IMG/VR virus record: IMGVR_UViG_3300043539_002606
Span: 19,607-83,606 of that record
Direction: 5' to 3' (one strand)
Source: a virus
DNA length: 64,000 nucleotides
Positions 1 to 6,420 of this stretch are shown one piece after another. The notes below the pieces were generated by a model that was not told where the DNA came from, made no database searches, and saw nothing but the letters and a program-made list of their open reading frames with translations. How positions within the stretch are numbered: the stretch's first letter is position 1; the number at the start of each line of letters is the position of its first letter. The translations under genes were made by a program, and so were the position numbers.

Positions 1-360
1 CTCAAGAATCTTTTGATAATCACGATTATGTGATTCCTGATTAAGCATCTCTCCGTCAAGCCAGATCTCAAAGATATTTGGCTTTTGACCTCGTACTACT
101 CGATATTGTTTGGTGCCGCAACGAAACCATATTTCAACGAGCAGACCTTTGCCGTTGATGCTATTCACAAGCTGTGTTTTGTTAATGCCTCGATGAGGCT
201 TGCCAAAAAGTACAAAGCTAATCGCATCAAGCAGCAAACTCTTGCCACTGCCGTTTTTTCCAACAATAAGAGTTGATCTATATCCTTCGAGATCAACTTC
301 AATAGGAGAAGCACCAACGCTCAGGAAATTTACATATTTAATTTTTTCGAAAATGATCAT
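1..360 (-). CDS. 46: Recombination endonuclease subunit gp46 (SbcC/Rad50-like ATPase), N-terminal part
   Basis: This is the first 120 residues of a gene that runs off the left edge of the window. The translation starts MIIFEKIKYVNFLSVG and has a Walker A loop, GKNGSGKS, near residue 36, then AISFVLFGKPH, the pattern of Rad50/SbcC-type ATPases. With gp47 it forms the nuclease that resects DNA ends for recombination-dependent replication in T4-type phages. Its ATG overlaps the gp47 stop (ATGA), so the two are translationally coupled. The start at 360 is the only ATG that includes the N-terminal beta-strand. The coiled coil and Walker B lie outside the window. Confidence 0.93.
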   Translation of the reverse strand, partial: MIIFEKIKYVNFLSVGASPIEVDLEGYRSTLIVGKNGSGKSLLLDAISFVLFGKPHRGINKTQLVNSINGKGLLVEIWFRCGTKQYRVVRGQKPNIFEIWLDGEMLNQESHNRDYQKILE

Positions 361-1442
361 AGACTATCAAGGGCTTGGGCTTCAACATAAAGTTCTTGCA
401 ATAATGTTTTAATTCGATCTCTGTCAAGATCTGTTTCAACAGCATCTACATAGTTATTAAGCAAACTAACTGTGTCTGTTGCAACTGTAGATTCATCGAT
501 CGTTACATTGCTTGCATTATATTCATCAAAATTTTCAACTGTCTTTACTTCAAATGGATTTGTTGCTTGTATTGCATCAACAAATTTGTCAAAGAGATAG
601 GGATTCTTTTTGACTCTCACAACTAGCTTGACATAGGTCGATGTTAATGCACTAAAATCATATTCAGCGAGATCAGCATAGATGTTATCATCTGCATCGC
701 TATCATCATAAACAAGCTTATTGAAAAGAGTAATGGGATTACGAATTGCAGTTAGCTCACGAGTCTCACTATCAAGAATATGAAAATATTTTGGATCATC
801 ACAATCTGCCCATGTTAATTCATAGGGTGTGCCAAGATAGTGTATATTTCCTTTGTCACTTTTTGTATGATAGTGACCACTCAACACACTCTCATAGCGA
901 GAGAAAAGTTCTGCGTTCATGCCATGACTTGCAGCTGGCATGCCTTTCATCATCTCAAAGCCAGCAAGCTCTAGATGTGCACCAAGTATTGGAGCTTGGG
1001 CAGTTTGTATAAATTCAATGCTGCTAGCATAATTCTCTGGATTAATCCATGGCAGCAGTGCAATCTTTAATCCATCATAATCCAAAATTGTTGGACTCAT
1101 ATGCAGCTTAATAACATCGCTATGCAACATGACAATCTCTTGCAAGCTGCAGACATCGTTTGTGCTCTTGTAATAGACATCATGGTTGCCAGGAATAATA
1201 TTCATCGTCATGCCATATTCACGAAGCTTTTCAATGAAATTGGCTTTGTTTGCAGCCAATGCTTTGATGTTCGTAAATTTGCGATGATCATAATAATCAC
1301 CTAGATGCAGGATTTCAGTGATGCCTTGTTTTTTACATTCAGGAAAAAATACTTCATCATAGAATCTCTTTTCATTGTTAATAAAGACATCGCTGCCATT
1401 TTTGATCCCGCTATGGGTATCTGTGATAATAGCTATTTTCAT
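357..1442 (-). CDS. 47: Recombination endonuclease subunit gp47 (Mre11/SbcD-like phosphoesterase)
   Basis: This 361-residue protein is a metallophosphoesterase of the Mre11/SbcD family, the nuclease partner of gp46. The metal-binding motifs are visible in order: DTHSG (residues 8-12), LGDYYDHR (about 47-54), GNHD (about 85-88) and GHYHTKSD (about 190-197). The length is close to T4 gp47 (339 aa). It ends in an ATGA overlap with gp46 and begins just inside the 3' end of gp55, so gp55-gp47-gp46 look like one transcript read from the promoter upstream of gp55. Confidence 0.95.
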   Translation of the reverse strand: MKIAIITDTHSGIKNGSDVFINNEKRFYDEVFFPECKKQGITEILHLGDYYDHRKFTNIKALAANKANFIEKLREYGMTMNIIPGNHDVYYKSTNDVCSLQEIVMLHSDVIKLHMSPTILDYDGLKIALLPWINPENYASSIEFIQTAQAPILGAHLELAGFEMMKGMPAASHGMNAELFSRYESVLSGHYHTKSDKGNIHYLGTPYELTWADCDDPKYFHILDSETRELTAIRNPITLFNKLVYDDSDADDNIYADLAEYDFSALTSTYVKLVVRVKKNPYLFDKFVDAIQATNPFEVKTVENFDEYNASNVTIDESTVATDTVSLLNNYVDAVETDLDRDRIKTLLQELYVEAQALDSL

Positions 1443-2083
1443 AGTGTTGCAAAGAAATCACTCAATGGACCAAGTTCTGGTGTTTTTTTAGCTGGTCGAC
1501 CTCTTTTCTTTTTGGTCGGCAATGGCTCATGATCCTTAACGCTGCAAAGATCATCATTATAAAAGTCTCCATCAAGTTTATGACGAGCTCGTTCAATCAT
1601 GCTCTCTCCGATCTGACCGCTGTCGTCACCAAAGTCTGCAAATGAATCAAGACTTGAACCTTCAATAAGTTTCTGCTTAATCTCGGTTTGTTTCTTTTCT
1701 TTTTCAATGCGTCTCAAAAAGGCATAATAACTGATTTGGGTAAAATAGCTAAATGCATTTGGTGTGCCAGTTCGAGTAGGAGCATCAATATTAAAGTTAT
1801 TGACAACCTTAATGCAATTCTCAACTGCATCCATAACCATATCATCTCGATAGCTATAGTTCATGAAGTTGGGACTTCTTGATAAGCCATTGGCAATCTG
1901 ATAAATCCCCAATGCAATATAGTCTGTAACTACTGGATCCTCAATGCCGCTTGCTCGGGCAGTTTTAACGCTTTGAACATATGAGGCCAAAGCCAAACTA
2001 AGTTCTTTATTGTTAATATAATCGGATCCTTCTTTTCTTTTACGTGTACTTTTTACTTTTTTTGGTTGATCTTCTTCAATCAT
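1439..2083 (-). CDS. 55: Late-promoter sigma factor gp55
   Basis: Phage sigma factor that directs host RNA polymerase to TATAAATA late promoters together with gp33. The protein (about 214 aa; T4 gp55 is 185) has an N-terminal Lys-rich stretch (VKSTRKRKEG) and a conserved core around ELSLALASYVQ, YIALGIYQIANGLS and MDAVENCIKVVNNF, ending in a region with FSYFTQISYYAFLRRIEKEKK that matches the sigma region 2-like part of gp55. An upstream in-frame ATG exists at 2107, but the promoter -10 box (2091-2096) lies between it and the ATG at 2083, so 2083 is taken as the start and the mRNA would be leaderless. The last bases overlap gp47. Confidence 0.9.
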   Translation of the reverse strand: MIEEDQPKKVKSTRKRKEGSDYINNKELSLALASYVQSVKTARASGIEDPVVTDYIALGIYQIANGLSRSPNFMNYSYRDDMVMDAVENCIKVVNNFNIDAPTRTGTPNAFSYFTQISYYAFLRRIEKEKKQTEIKQKLIEGSSLDSFADFGDDSGQIGESMIERARHKLDGDFYNDDLCSVKDHEPLPTKKKRGRPAKKTPELGPLSDFFATL

Positions 2084-2090
2084 GCTATCT

Positions 2091-2118
2091 AGTATACCAC
2101 AAAACAAAAGTTTGTAAA
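2091..2118 (-). promoter_or_regulatory. Host-type promoter for gp55-gp47-gp46
   Basis: On the minus strand TTTACA (2118-2113) is followed after 16 bases by TATACT (2096-2091). Only seven bases separate the -10 box from the ATG at 2083, so transcription should begin at or next to the start codon. The same -35/-10 pair occurs upstream of the nucleotidyltransferase at 59490 and in the two repeated cassettes. Confidence 0.75.
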
Positions 2119-2142
2119 CAATTATTTTTATGAATTTTTTGG

Positions 2143-2170
2143 TTTACAAACAATCAGATTCATGTATAAT
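2143..2170 (+). promoter_or_regulatory. Plus-strand host-type promoter of repeat cassette A
   Basis: TTTACA (2143-2148), a 16-base spacer and a perfect TATAAT (2165-2170). It points right, away from gp55 and against the minus-strand glf gene. The only thing it can express nearby is the 22-codon ORF at 2178-2246 or a small RNA. The -35, spacer length and -10 are the same in cassette B at 15537-15564. Confidence 0.75.
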
Positions 2171-2209
2171 AGGTGCCATGCACCTTCGGCTGAATGTAAT
2201 GAAGCCGAT
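2162..2209 (+). repeat. 48-bp exact repeat, copy A
   Basis: Forty-eight bases identical to 15556-15603. The block spans the -10 box, a near-perfect inverted repeat GGTGC-CAT-GCACC (2172-2184), an ATG and a second hairpin-capable segment with arms TCGGCT and AGCCGA. Upstream the copies share only GTTTACAAAC and spacing. Downstream they diverge at once. Confidence 0.95.
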
Positions 2210-2246
2210 AGATGTTGCTGATTGTTTGCTCTTAAAATATCTATAA
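2178..2246 (+). CDS. Candidate 22-aa leaderless micro-ORF (cassette A)
   Basis: The reading frame MHLRLNVMKPIDVADCLLLK + YL starts seven bases after a perfect -10 box and stops at TAA 2244-2246. No ribosome-binding sequence is possible if transcription begins near the ATG, as the promoter predicts. The first 11 codons are identical in cassette B. The frame could be real (a conserved peptide) or incidental to a conserved small RNA or operator. The 48-bp identity is too perfect to separate these. The tail looks amphipathic and helical. No known family was recognised. Confidence 0.4.
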   Translation: MHLRLNVMKPIDVADCLLLKYL

Positions 2247-2270
2247 TGATATTATAATCTCATAAGAGCA
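2227..2270 (+). terminator. Two-tier hairpin, possible end of the cassette A transcript
   Basis: Outer arms TGCTCTTA (2227-2234) and TAAGAGCA (2263-2270) enclose an inner hairpin AATATC-TATAAT-GATATT (2236-2253). The micro-ORF stop lies in the inner loop. On the plus strand the outer stem is followed by a T-rich but broken tract, so it is only a modest terminator candidate. It sits just past the end of glf and could serve either strand. Confidence 0.35.
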
Positions 2271-2273
2271 TGA

Positions 2274-3299
2274 TTATTCTTTAATCTTTCGAAAGCCAAG
2301 TAAGGTATGTTTTACTGCCATCCACATGTCTAGATACTTATAGTTGCTTAATCTGCCTGTAAACATTACATTCTTTTCTTCGGCTTTAAGCTTTTCATAT
2401 TGGGAGTATTGACGCTGTGCATCTCCCCATGGTATTGGATAATAAGGTATATCATTCTCTCTTGCCTCTTTTGGCAATTCGCTTGTAATGACAGTCAAGC
2501 CTTTATGATCTGGGTTAAAATAGCTATGATCATAGATTCTTGTATATGGCACATCAGCTCTATTTTGATTGACAATAAATGTTTCTTGTTTTGGAACAAA
2601 TGCCTTATGATGAAATTCCAAACTACGATATGGCAATCGTCCATAGCAATAGTCATAATATTCATCAATTTTTCCAGTATAGACCAATAGATCTCGAGGA
2701 GCAGATTTCCATGCATCACCATCGGAGTTTATATGCACAGTTATATTCTCATGATCAAGCATGCTGGCAAACATAGCGCTATAGCCATGCTTTGGCAAGC
2801 ACTGATATTTTTGATGTCGAAACCATGTTGGATTTTCATCATCTGCTGTTTGAGGTATGCGATTTGTAATGGTTTGTGGGATTTCTTCAAATGGCACACC
2901 CCATTGTTTTTCGCTATATTCCTTAAAGAAATATTCTCGAATCTCCTCTGGCTCAAGTTCTCGACCCAGTGCTGCAACTGTTGCCCGTGAATATGGCAAT
3001 GGCACAACTCCCAATCGAGTATCTCCTAATGGTCTTAATTCAAATGGAATCCATTCAGTGAATCGACTCAAAAATTCAAAAACCTCTTCATCATCAGTAT
3101 GAAAAATATGAGGACCATAGGTGTGTACTCTTACGTGACCCATTAACTGATCTGCACAATTGCCTCCAATATGATCACGTGATTCATATATTGTTACGTT
3201 CGCGCCAGCATCAGCAAAGCATCGAGCAGCTGTGCAGCCACTTAGGCCTGCTCCAACCACTACTATATTTTTATTAACATATTCCATTGTCTTTTGCAT
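2274..3299 (-). CDS. glf: UDP-galactopyranose mutase
   Basis: Flavoenzyme that interconverts UDP-galactopyranose and UDP-galactofuranose. The 341-residue protein has the N-terminal dinucleotide-binding motif VVVGAGLSGCTAA, then IGGNC, HTYGPHIFHTDD (the conserved 'yGpHiFHT' of this family), the central RxPxR-type GVVPLPYSR, and the C-terminal FTGRLSNYKYLDMW signature. Length is typical (about 340-390). An ATG at 3287 would trim the 26-base overlap with the upstream gene and still keep the FAD motif. It is not a T4 core gene. With the adjacent glycosyltransferase-like gene it forms a cargo pair inserted between gp55 and uvsW, probably for galactofuranose transfer to the host surface, a virion protein or DNA. 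Confidence 0.93.
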   Translation of the reverse strand: MQKTMEYVNKNIVVVGAGLSGCTAARCFADAGANVTIYESRDHIGGNCADQLMGHVRVHTYGPHIFHTDDEEVFEFLSRFTEWIPFELRPLGDTRLGVVPLPYSRATVAALGRELEPEEIREYFFKEYSEKQWGVPFEEIPQTITNRIPQTADDENPTWFRHQKYQCLPKHGYSAMFASMLDHENITVHINSDGDAWKSAPRDLLVYTGKIDEYYDYCYGRLPYRSLEFHHKAFVPKQETFIVNQNRADVPYTRIYDHSYFNPDHKGLTVITSELPKEARENDIPYYPIPWGDAQRQYSQYEKLKAEEKNVMFTGRLSNYKYLDMWMAVKHTLLGFRKIKE

Positions 3300-3951
3300 A
3301 TCTATAGACTAATTCTTCTTGATATTTTGTATCTGTATATGTTGCAATAATTTCATCGAGATTCTCATGAAATGCCTTTGCTATTTTCTTCATATTCTGA
3401 AGATCACCACAATAAAAATTATCAACACCAATTACTGATCTGCTTAATCTTGGATGTCTAAAGACGAACTCTCTGGTAAAAATTAATTTATTGCATATTG
3501 ACATATTTGCTTGACATATTGGTCGGGTGAAATAGTCCCAACGTGTATTAATGATTCTAAAATAATCATCTGGTATTTTCTCTAATCCGCTGTGTATGCC
3601 AGCCCACATATTTTTCCAACTTATTTTTGGTATTTTACTTTGACAAATTTGACCATCAATCGTTTGATGTAGTTTTAATTTGCTATCATCAAGAATCGTG
3701 ATATTTTTAATAATATCCTTATGCTCAATAAAATAGTGTTCAATAAGATTTGGAGTAACAATCAATTTTGCACTATTATTGACTTCGCGATAGCTGCTAT
3801 CAGCTTCAGCATATTTCCAACTTTGACAATAGACGTGTAAATCAACATCGCGTTTGCTTCTTAAATTTTGTACAAATTCCTTTAGACTTGGACTAAATAA
3901 GCCATCACGAATATGTCCTCGAATATAAAGGGCTATTTTGTGTTTGTTCAT
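3274..3951 (-). CDS. Glycosyltransferase-like protein next to glf
   Basis: A 225-residue protein of uncertain family. The N-terminus IALYIRGHIRDGLF resembles the first beta-strand and loop of nucleotide-sugar-dependent transferases, and RIINTRWDYFTRP (about residue 133) looks like the 'R-x-D' element of small phage and bacterial glycosyltransferases annotated near capsule genes. There is no signal peptide or membrane segment. It overlaps glf at its 3' end and touches uvsW at its 5' end (ATG within the uvsW stop region), so it is co-transcribed with glf. The likely job is to use the UDP-galactofuranose made by Glf. The assignment is inferred mainly from context and weak motif resemblance. Confidence 0.45.
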   Translation of the reverse strand: MNKHKIALYIRGHIRDGLFSPSLKEFVQNLRSKRDVDLHVYCQSWKYAEADSSYREVNNSAKLIVTPNLIEHYFIEHKDIIKNITILDDSKLKLHQTIDGQICQSKIPKISWKNMWAGIHSGLEKIPDDYFRIINTRWDYFTRPICQANMSICNKLIFTREFVFRHPRLSRSVIGVDNFYCGDLQNMKKIAKAFHENLDEIIATYTDTKYQEELVYRYAKDNGIC

Positions 3952-5432
3952 ATCTTAACTGTATATATTTTGTAATTAAAGCCTTCTTTATCATAGATAG
4001 CAACACGCTCTGCTCCATGCTTTAGGCTGAAGTTTTTCTTTTTCTTCCATGAGAAGTTATCGCTAATATCATAGACAGTGGTAGCTTGACCATTATCGCT
4101 CAATCGCAGGCCACGACCAATGCTTTGTAGAATTTTAATTTGGCTTTTGGTTGGTGCTGCAAAAATAATATTATGCAAATTGCGTATATTAATGCCTGTG
4201 CTAAAAGTAGCGCTGCTCGCAACAATAACTGCATTTGACTCGCTCTCTACTTCTCCACGTACTTTTTCGCGAACATCTGTATCTGTTTCACCACTGACAT
4301 AATAGATCTTACGATCTGGCTCCGCTGCAACCAATGCAGCATGCAACGGCTTGCCATGTTTTACTACATAGTTGAAAATTACAAGTGTATTGCCTTTGAG
4401 GCCTCGAGCAAGATTAACAATAAACCTATTGCGGGCAGAATGAGAAATAATCACATCAATCTCGCTAGCATAATCAAGCTTGCTTACTGCCTTTTTAACT
4501 TCATCATCATAATCAAGCACGATGCAGTGTATATTCAACTCTGCAAGTGTCTTGCTCTCCATAAGAGCCTTTGTTGTTGTGACTTTAAATATTGGCCCAA
4601 AATGTCCAACAAGCACACGCTCATTGCATTTGCTGCCATCAAGTGTGCCCGTTGTGCCAATGCGATAGCTTGCATTGGTCAGTGTATTCATAATTGTATT
4701 GAGACTCTTTGCTTTAAACTGATGTGCTTCATCCCCAACAATCATGCCATATTTTTTGAACCAACTTTCAGGACATGTGATTGCACTCTGCCATGTTGTG
4801 ATTGTCACTCGTGTGCCAGCAACTTCTTTTTCTTTGCCGCTATAGATGCGATGCACTAGTTTTTCAGAATCAAATTCATTATCATGAGTGCTATAGTCTG
4901 CAAAATCGCTGGCTAGCTGTTCAACAAGACTGGTCGTTGGCACAACAACTAGTGCCTTTTCAGTCTCATGATCAATATACCAACGCAGCAGCATATAAAT
5001 GATCAAGCTCTTGCCGCTGCCAGTTGGACTCAAGACAAGTGTTCTGCCGCTTGTCAAGCTTTGTACAACTGCTTCAACCTGATAATCATGTGGTGTTATG
5101 CTATTTCCACGAGCAGATAGATTTAATTTTGAAATATAGTCAATCACCTCTTGACGAGATGGCAAAGGAGCTCGCAAGCTGTCATCATAATCAACTGCAT
5201 AGCCTCGTTCTTTTGCAAATTTTGCTAGCTCACCAATCAAGCCATAAGGCAGTGTATGCGATCTTAAATTAAACAATCTGATTTTGCCATCCCAGAGTTT
5301 ATTACGATATGCAGGAATAAACTTATAGCCTTCTGCATAAAACGTAAAATGCTCACCAAGCTCCATGAGTGCACCAGTATCGGCGCTTCTCACAAAGATC
5401 TCTGCTTCATTCTTTTTACTTAGTTTAAACAC
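3948..5432 (-). CDS. uvsW: UvsW recombination helicase
   Basis: SF2 DNA/RNA helicase that drives branch migration and removes R-loops at origins, helping the switch from origin- to recombination-dependent replication. Motifs: LSPTGSGKSLI (Walker A), VVPTTSLVEQ (Ia), VGDEAHQFK (DEAH-type II), GTTGTLDG (III), STGINIRNLHNIIFA and QSIGRGLR (VI). I choose a GTG start at 5432, which overlaps the uvsY stop. From it, MFKLSKKNEAEIFVRSADTG to the conserved EGYKF is 38 residues, exactly the spacing in T4 UvsW. Starting instead at an ATG at 5528 would overlap uvsY by over 100 bases. Length from GTG is 494 aa (T4: 503). Confidence 0.93.
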   Translation of the reverse strand: MFKLSKKNEAEIFVRSADTGALMELGEHFTFYAEGYKFIPAYRNKLWDGKIRLFNLRSHTLPYGLIGELAKFAKERGYAVDYDDSLRAPLPSRQEVIDYISKLNLSARGNSITPHDYQVEAVVQSLTSGRTLVLSPTGSGKSLIIYMLLRWYIDHETEKALVVVPTTSLVEQLASDFADYSTHDNEFDSEKLVHRIYSGKEKEVAGTRVTITTWQSAITCPESWFKKYGMIVGDEAHQFKAKSLNTIMNTLTNASYRIGTTGTLDGSKCNERVLVGHFGPIFKVTTTKALMESKTLAELNIHCIVLDYDDEVKKAVSKLDYASEIDVIISHSARNRFIVNLARGLKGNTLVIFNYVVKHGKPLHAALVAAEPDRKIYYVSGETDTDVREKVRGEVESESNAVIVASSATFSTGINIRNLHNIIFAAPTKSQIKILQSIGRGLRLSDNGQATTVYDISDNFSWKKKKNFSLKHGAERVAIYDKEGFNYKIYTVKI

Positions 5433-5871
5433 CTGCTTGGAATCTCTTAAAGTCAATAATGTTCTTGATTGTTTGATGTCTCCAACGCAACGTATCAAGT
5501 ATTTCTTTGCATGTATCAACATACACACCTATATATTCACATGCCATTTTGCACTCACTGATGTCAGTGTCTGTGTTATAATACATATCCATATCACCCT
5601 TAAGTGGTTTATTCATGCCATGAAATGGATCATATATCCAGCCTCGCGCATCCATTTCATCCTTTGTCATTTTGCCATTATAATAGAGCCACTTATCTTT
5701 TTTAAGTATGGCAAGATCAAGCTCTTTCTTTTTTAATCTCAGTTTGGCAACTGTATGGAATTCAAGATATTTGCTATGCAGCATTGCACCTCGTAAGGTT
5801 GTTTCATCAAGCGCATGCTCACTAATCTTTGAATCATTTGCCCATTGTTTTAATAGCTCTTCGACATCCAT
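5425..5871 (-). CDS. uvsY: UvsY recombination mediator
   Basis: Loads UvsX recombinase on gp32-covered single-stranded DNA. The 148-residue protein matches T4 UvsY (137 aa) in layout: an N-terminal helix MDVEELLKQW, the LHSKYLEFHTVAKLRLKK helix with its basic cluster, LDYY-like WLYYNGK, and the C-terminal IKNIIDFKRFQAGV that mirrors T4's 'IKHIQDMRAFEAGK'. It lies directly upstream of uvsW as in related phages, and its stop overlaps the proposed GTG start of uvsW. Confidence 0.85.
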   Translation of the reverse strand: MDVEELLKQWANDSKISEHALDETTLRGAMLHSKYLEFHTVAKLRLKKKELDLAILKKDKWLYYNGKMTKDEMDARGWIYDPFHGMNKPLKGDMDMYYNTDTDISECKMACEYIGVYVDTCKEILDTLRWRHQTIKNIIDFKRFQAGV

Positions 5872-5879
5872 GAATTTAT

Positions 5880-6338
5880 CTATACAAGATCAAATTCGTC
5901 ATAACTGAAACTTATGTCAAAGCTAGCATAGCCTGGCTCACCACTGCTATTAAATTCAATTGAGCTCAAACTGGTTGGAAATGCATTTGCAAATCGAAAG
6001 CCGCGACTAACATTAAAATGGCTTGTTAGAGTCTCAATAGTGATATCAGTTGTTTTAATATCTGGTCCATCCTTTGCATTATGTTTAAGCCATGAGAAGC
6101 ATTCGAGATATGCTGTCATCTTTTCATCACAAAGCAGTGTACAATTAAGAGCATCATATGTCAGGCTATTTCCAGGTGTAAATCCAGGCAAATTTCGATA
6201 TTTAGTCGATATGGCTTCGCTCGAAACACCAGGTAAAGTAACACTAGTTGCAAAAAATGACAACTTTGGAAATTCATTTGTTCCGCCAATTATCACGCGA
6301 AATTGACTATTGGCTAATAGGCTATTATCAATGCTCAT
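5880..6338 (-). CDS. Tail-tube-like protein (gp19/gp54-fold paralogue)
   Basis: A 152-residue protein with the tail-tube fold pattern: FRVIIGG near the N-terminus, SVTLPGV (the 'lPg' strand before the long hairpin), and an end with SSIEFNSSGEPGYASFDISF, the conserved final strands of gp19-type proteins. It is distinct from the gp19 gene at 11507 and the gp54-like gene at 51576, so the window encodes three tube-fold proteins. Its late promoter is five bases upstream of the ATG. It sits between uvsY and the gp23 terminator and so has its own transcript. It may be a minor tube or baseplate-interface protein. Confidence 0.7.
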   Translation of the reverse strand: MSIDNSLLANSQFRVIIGGTNEFPKLSFFATSVTLPGVSSEAISTKYRNLPGFTPGNSLTYDALNCTLLCDEKMTAYLECFSWLKHNAKDGPDIKTTDITIETLTSHFNVSRGFRFANAFPTSLSSIEFNSSGEPGYASFDISFSYDEFDLV

Positions 6339-6343
6339 GACTA

Positions 6344-6351
6344 TATTTATG
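6344..6351 (-). promoter_or_regulatory. Late promoter (CATAAATA) of the tube-like gene
   Basis: Minus-strand CATAAATA ends five bases before the ATG at 6338. In T4 the box covers about -13 to -6, so the first base of the mRNA would be the A of ATG. It also lies inside the T-rich tail of the gp23 terminator. Confidence 0.7.
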
Positions 6352-6384
6352 CAAAATAAAGCAGGGGAGCCGTAGCTCCCCTGC
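6351..6384 (-). terminator. Rho-independent terminator after gp23
   Basis: Minus-strand arms GCAGGGGAGC and GCTCCCCTGC (10 perfect pairs, loop TACG) at 6361-6384 are followed by TTTATTTT. It is 37 bases past the gp23 stop and is the strongest terminator in the head module, as expected after the most highly expressed gene. Confidence 0.9.
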
Positions 6385-6420
6385 TGGGTTTCGTCCTAAG
6401 GTAAATGGACGTTAAGTTAA

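Noticed and set aside
4341-4859. 172-codon open frame on the plus strand
   Set aside because: Antisense to uvsW, Cys/Ile-rich composition, no supporting promoter. uvsW is certain from helicase motifs.
5433-5528. ATG start for uvsW at 5528
   Set aside because: It would overlap uvsY by over 100 bases and add 32 residues absent from T4 UvsW. The GTG at 5432 gives exactly the T4 spacing to the conserved core.
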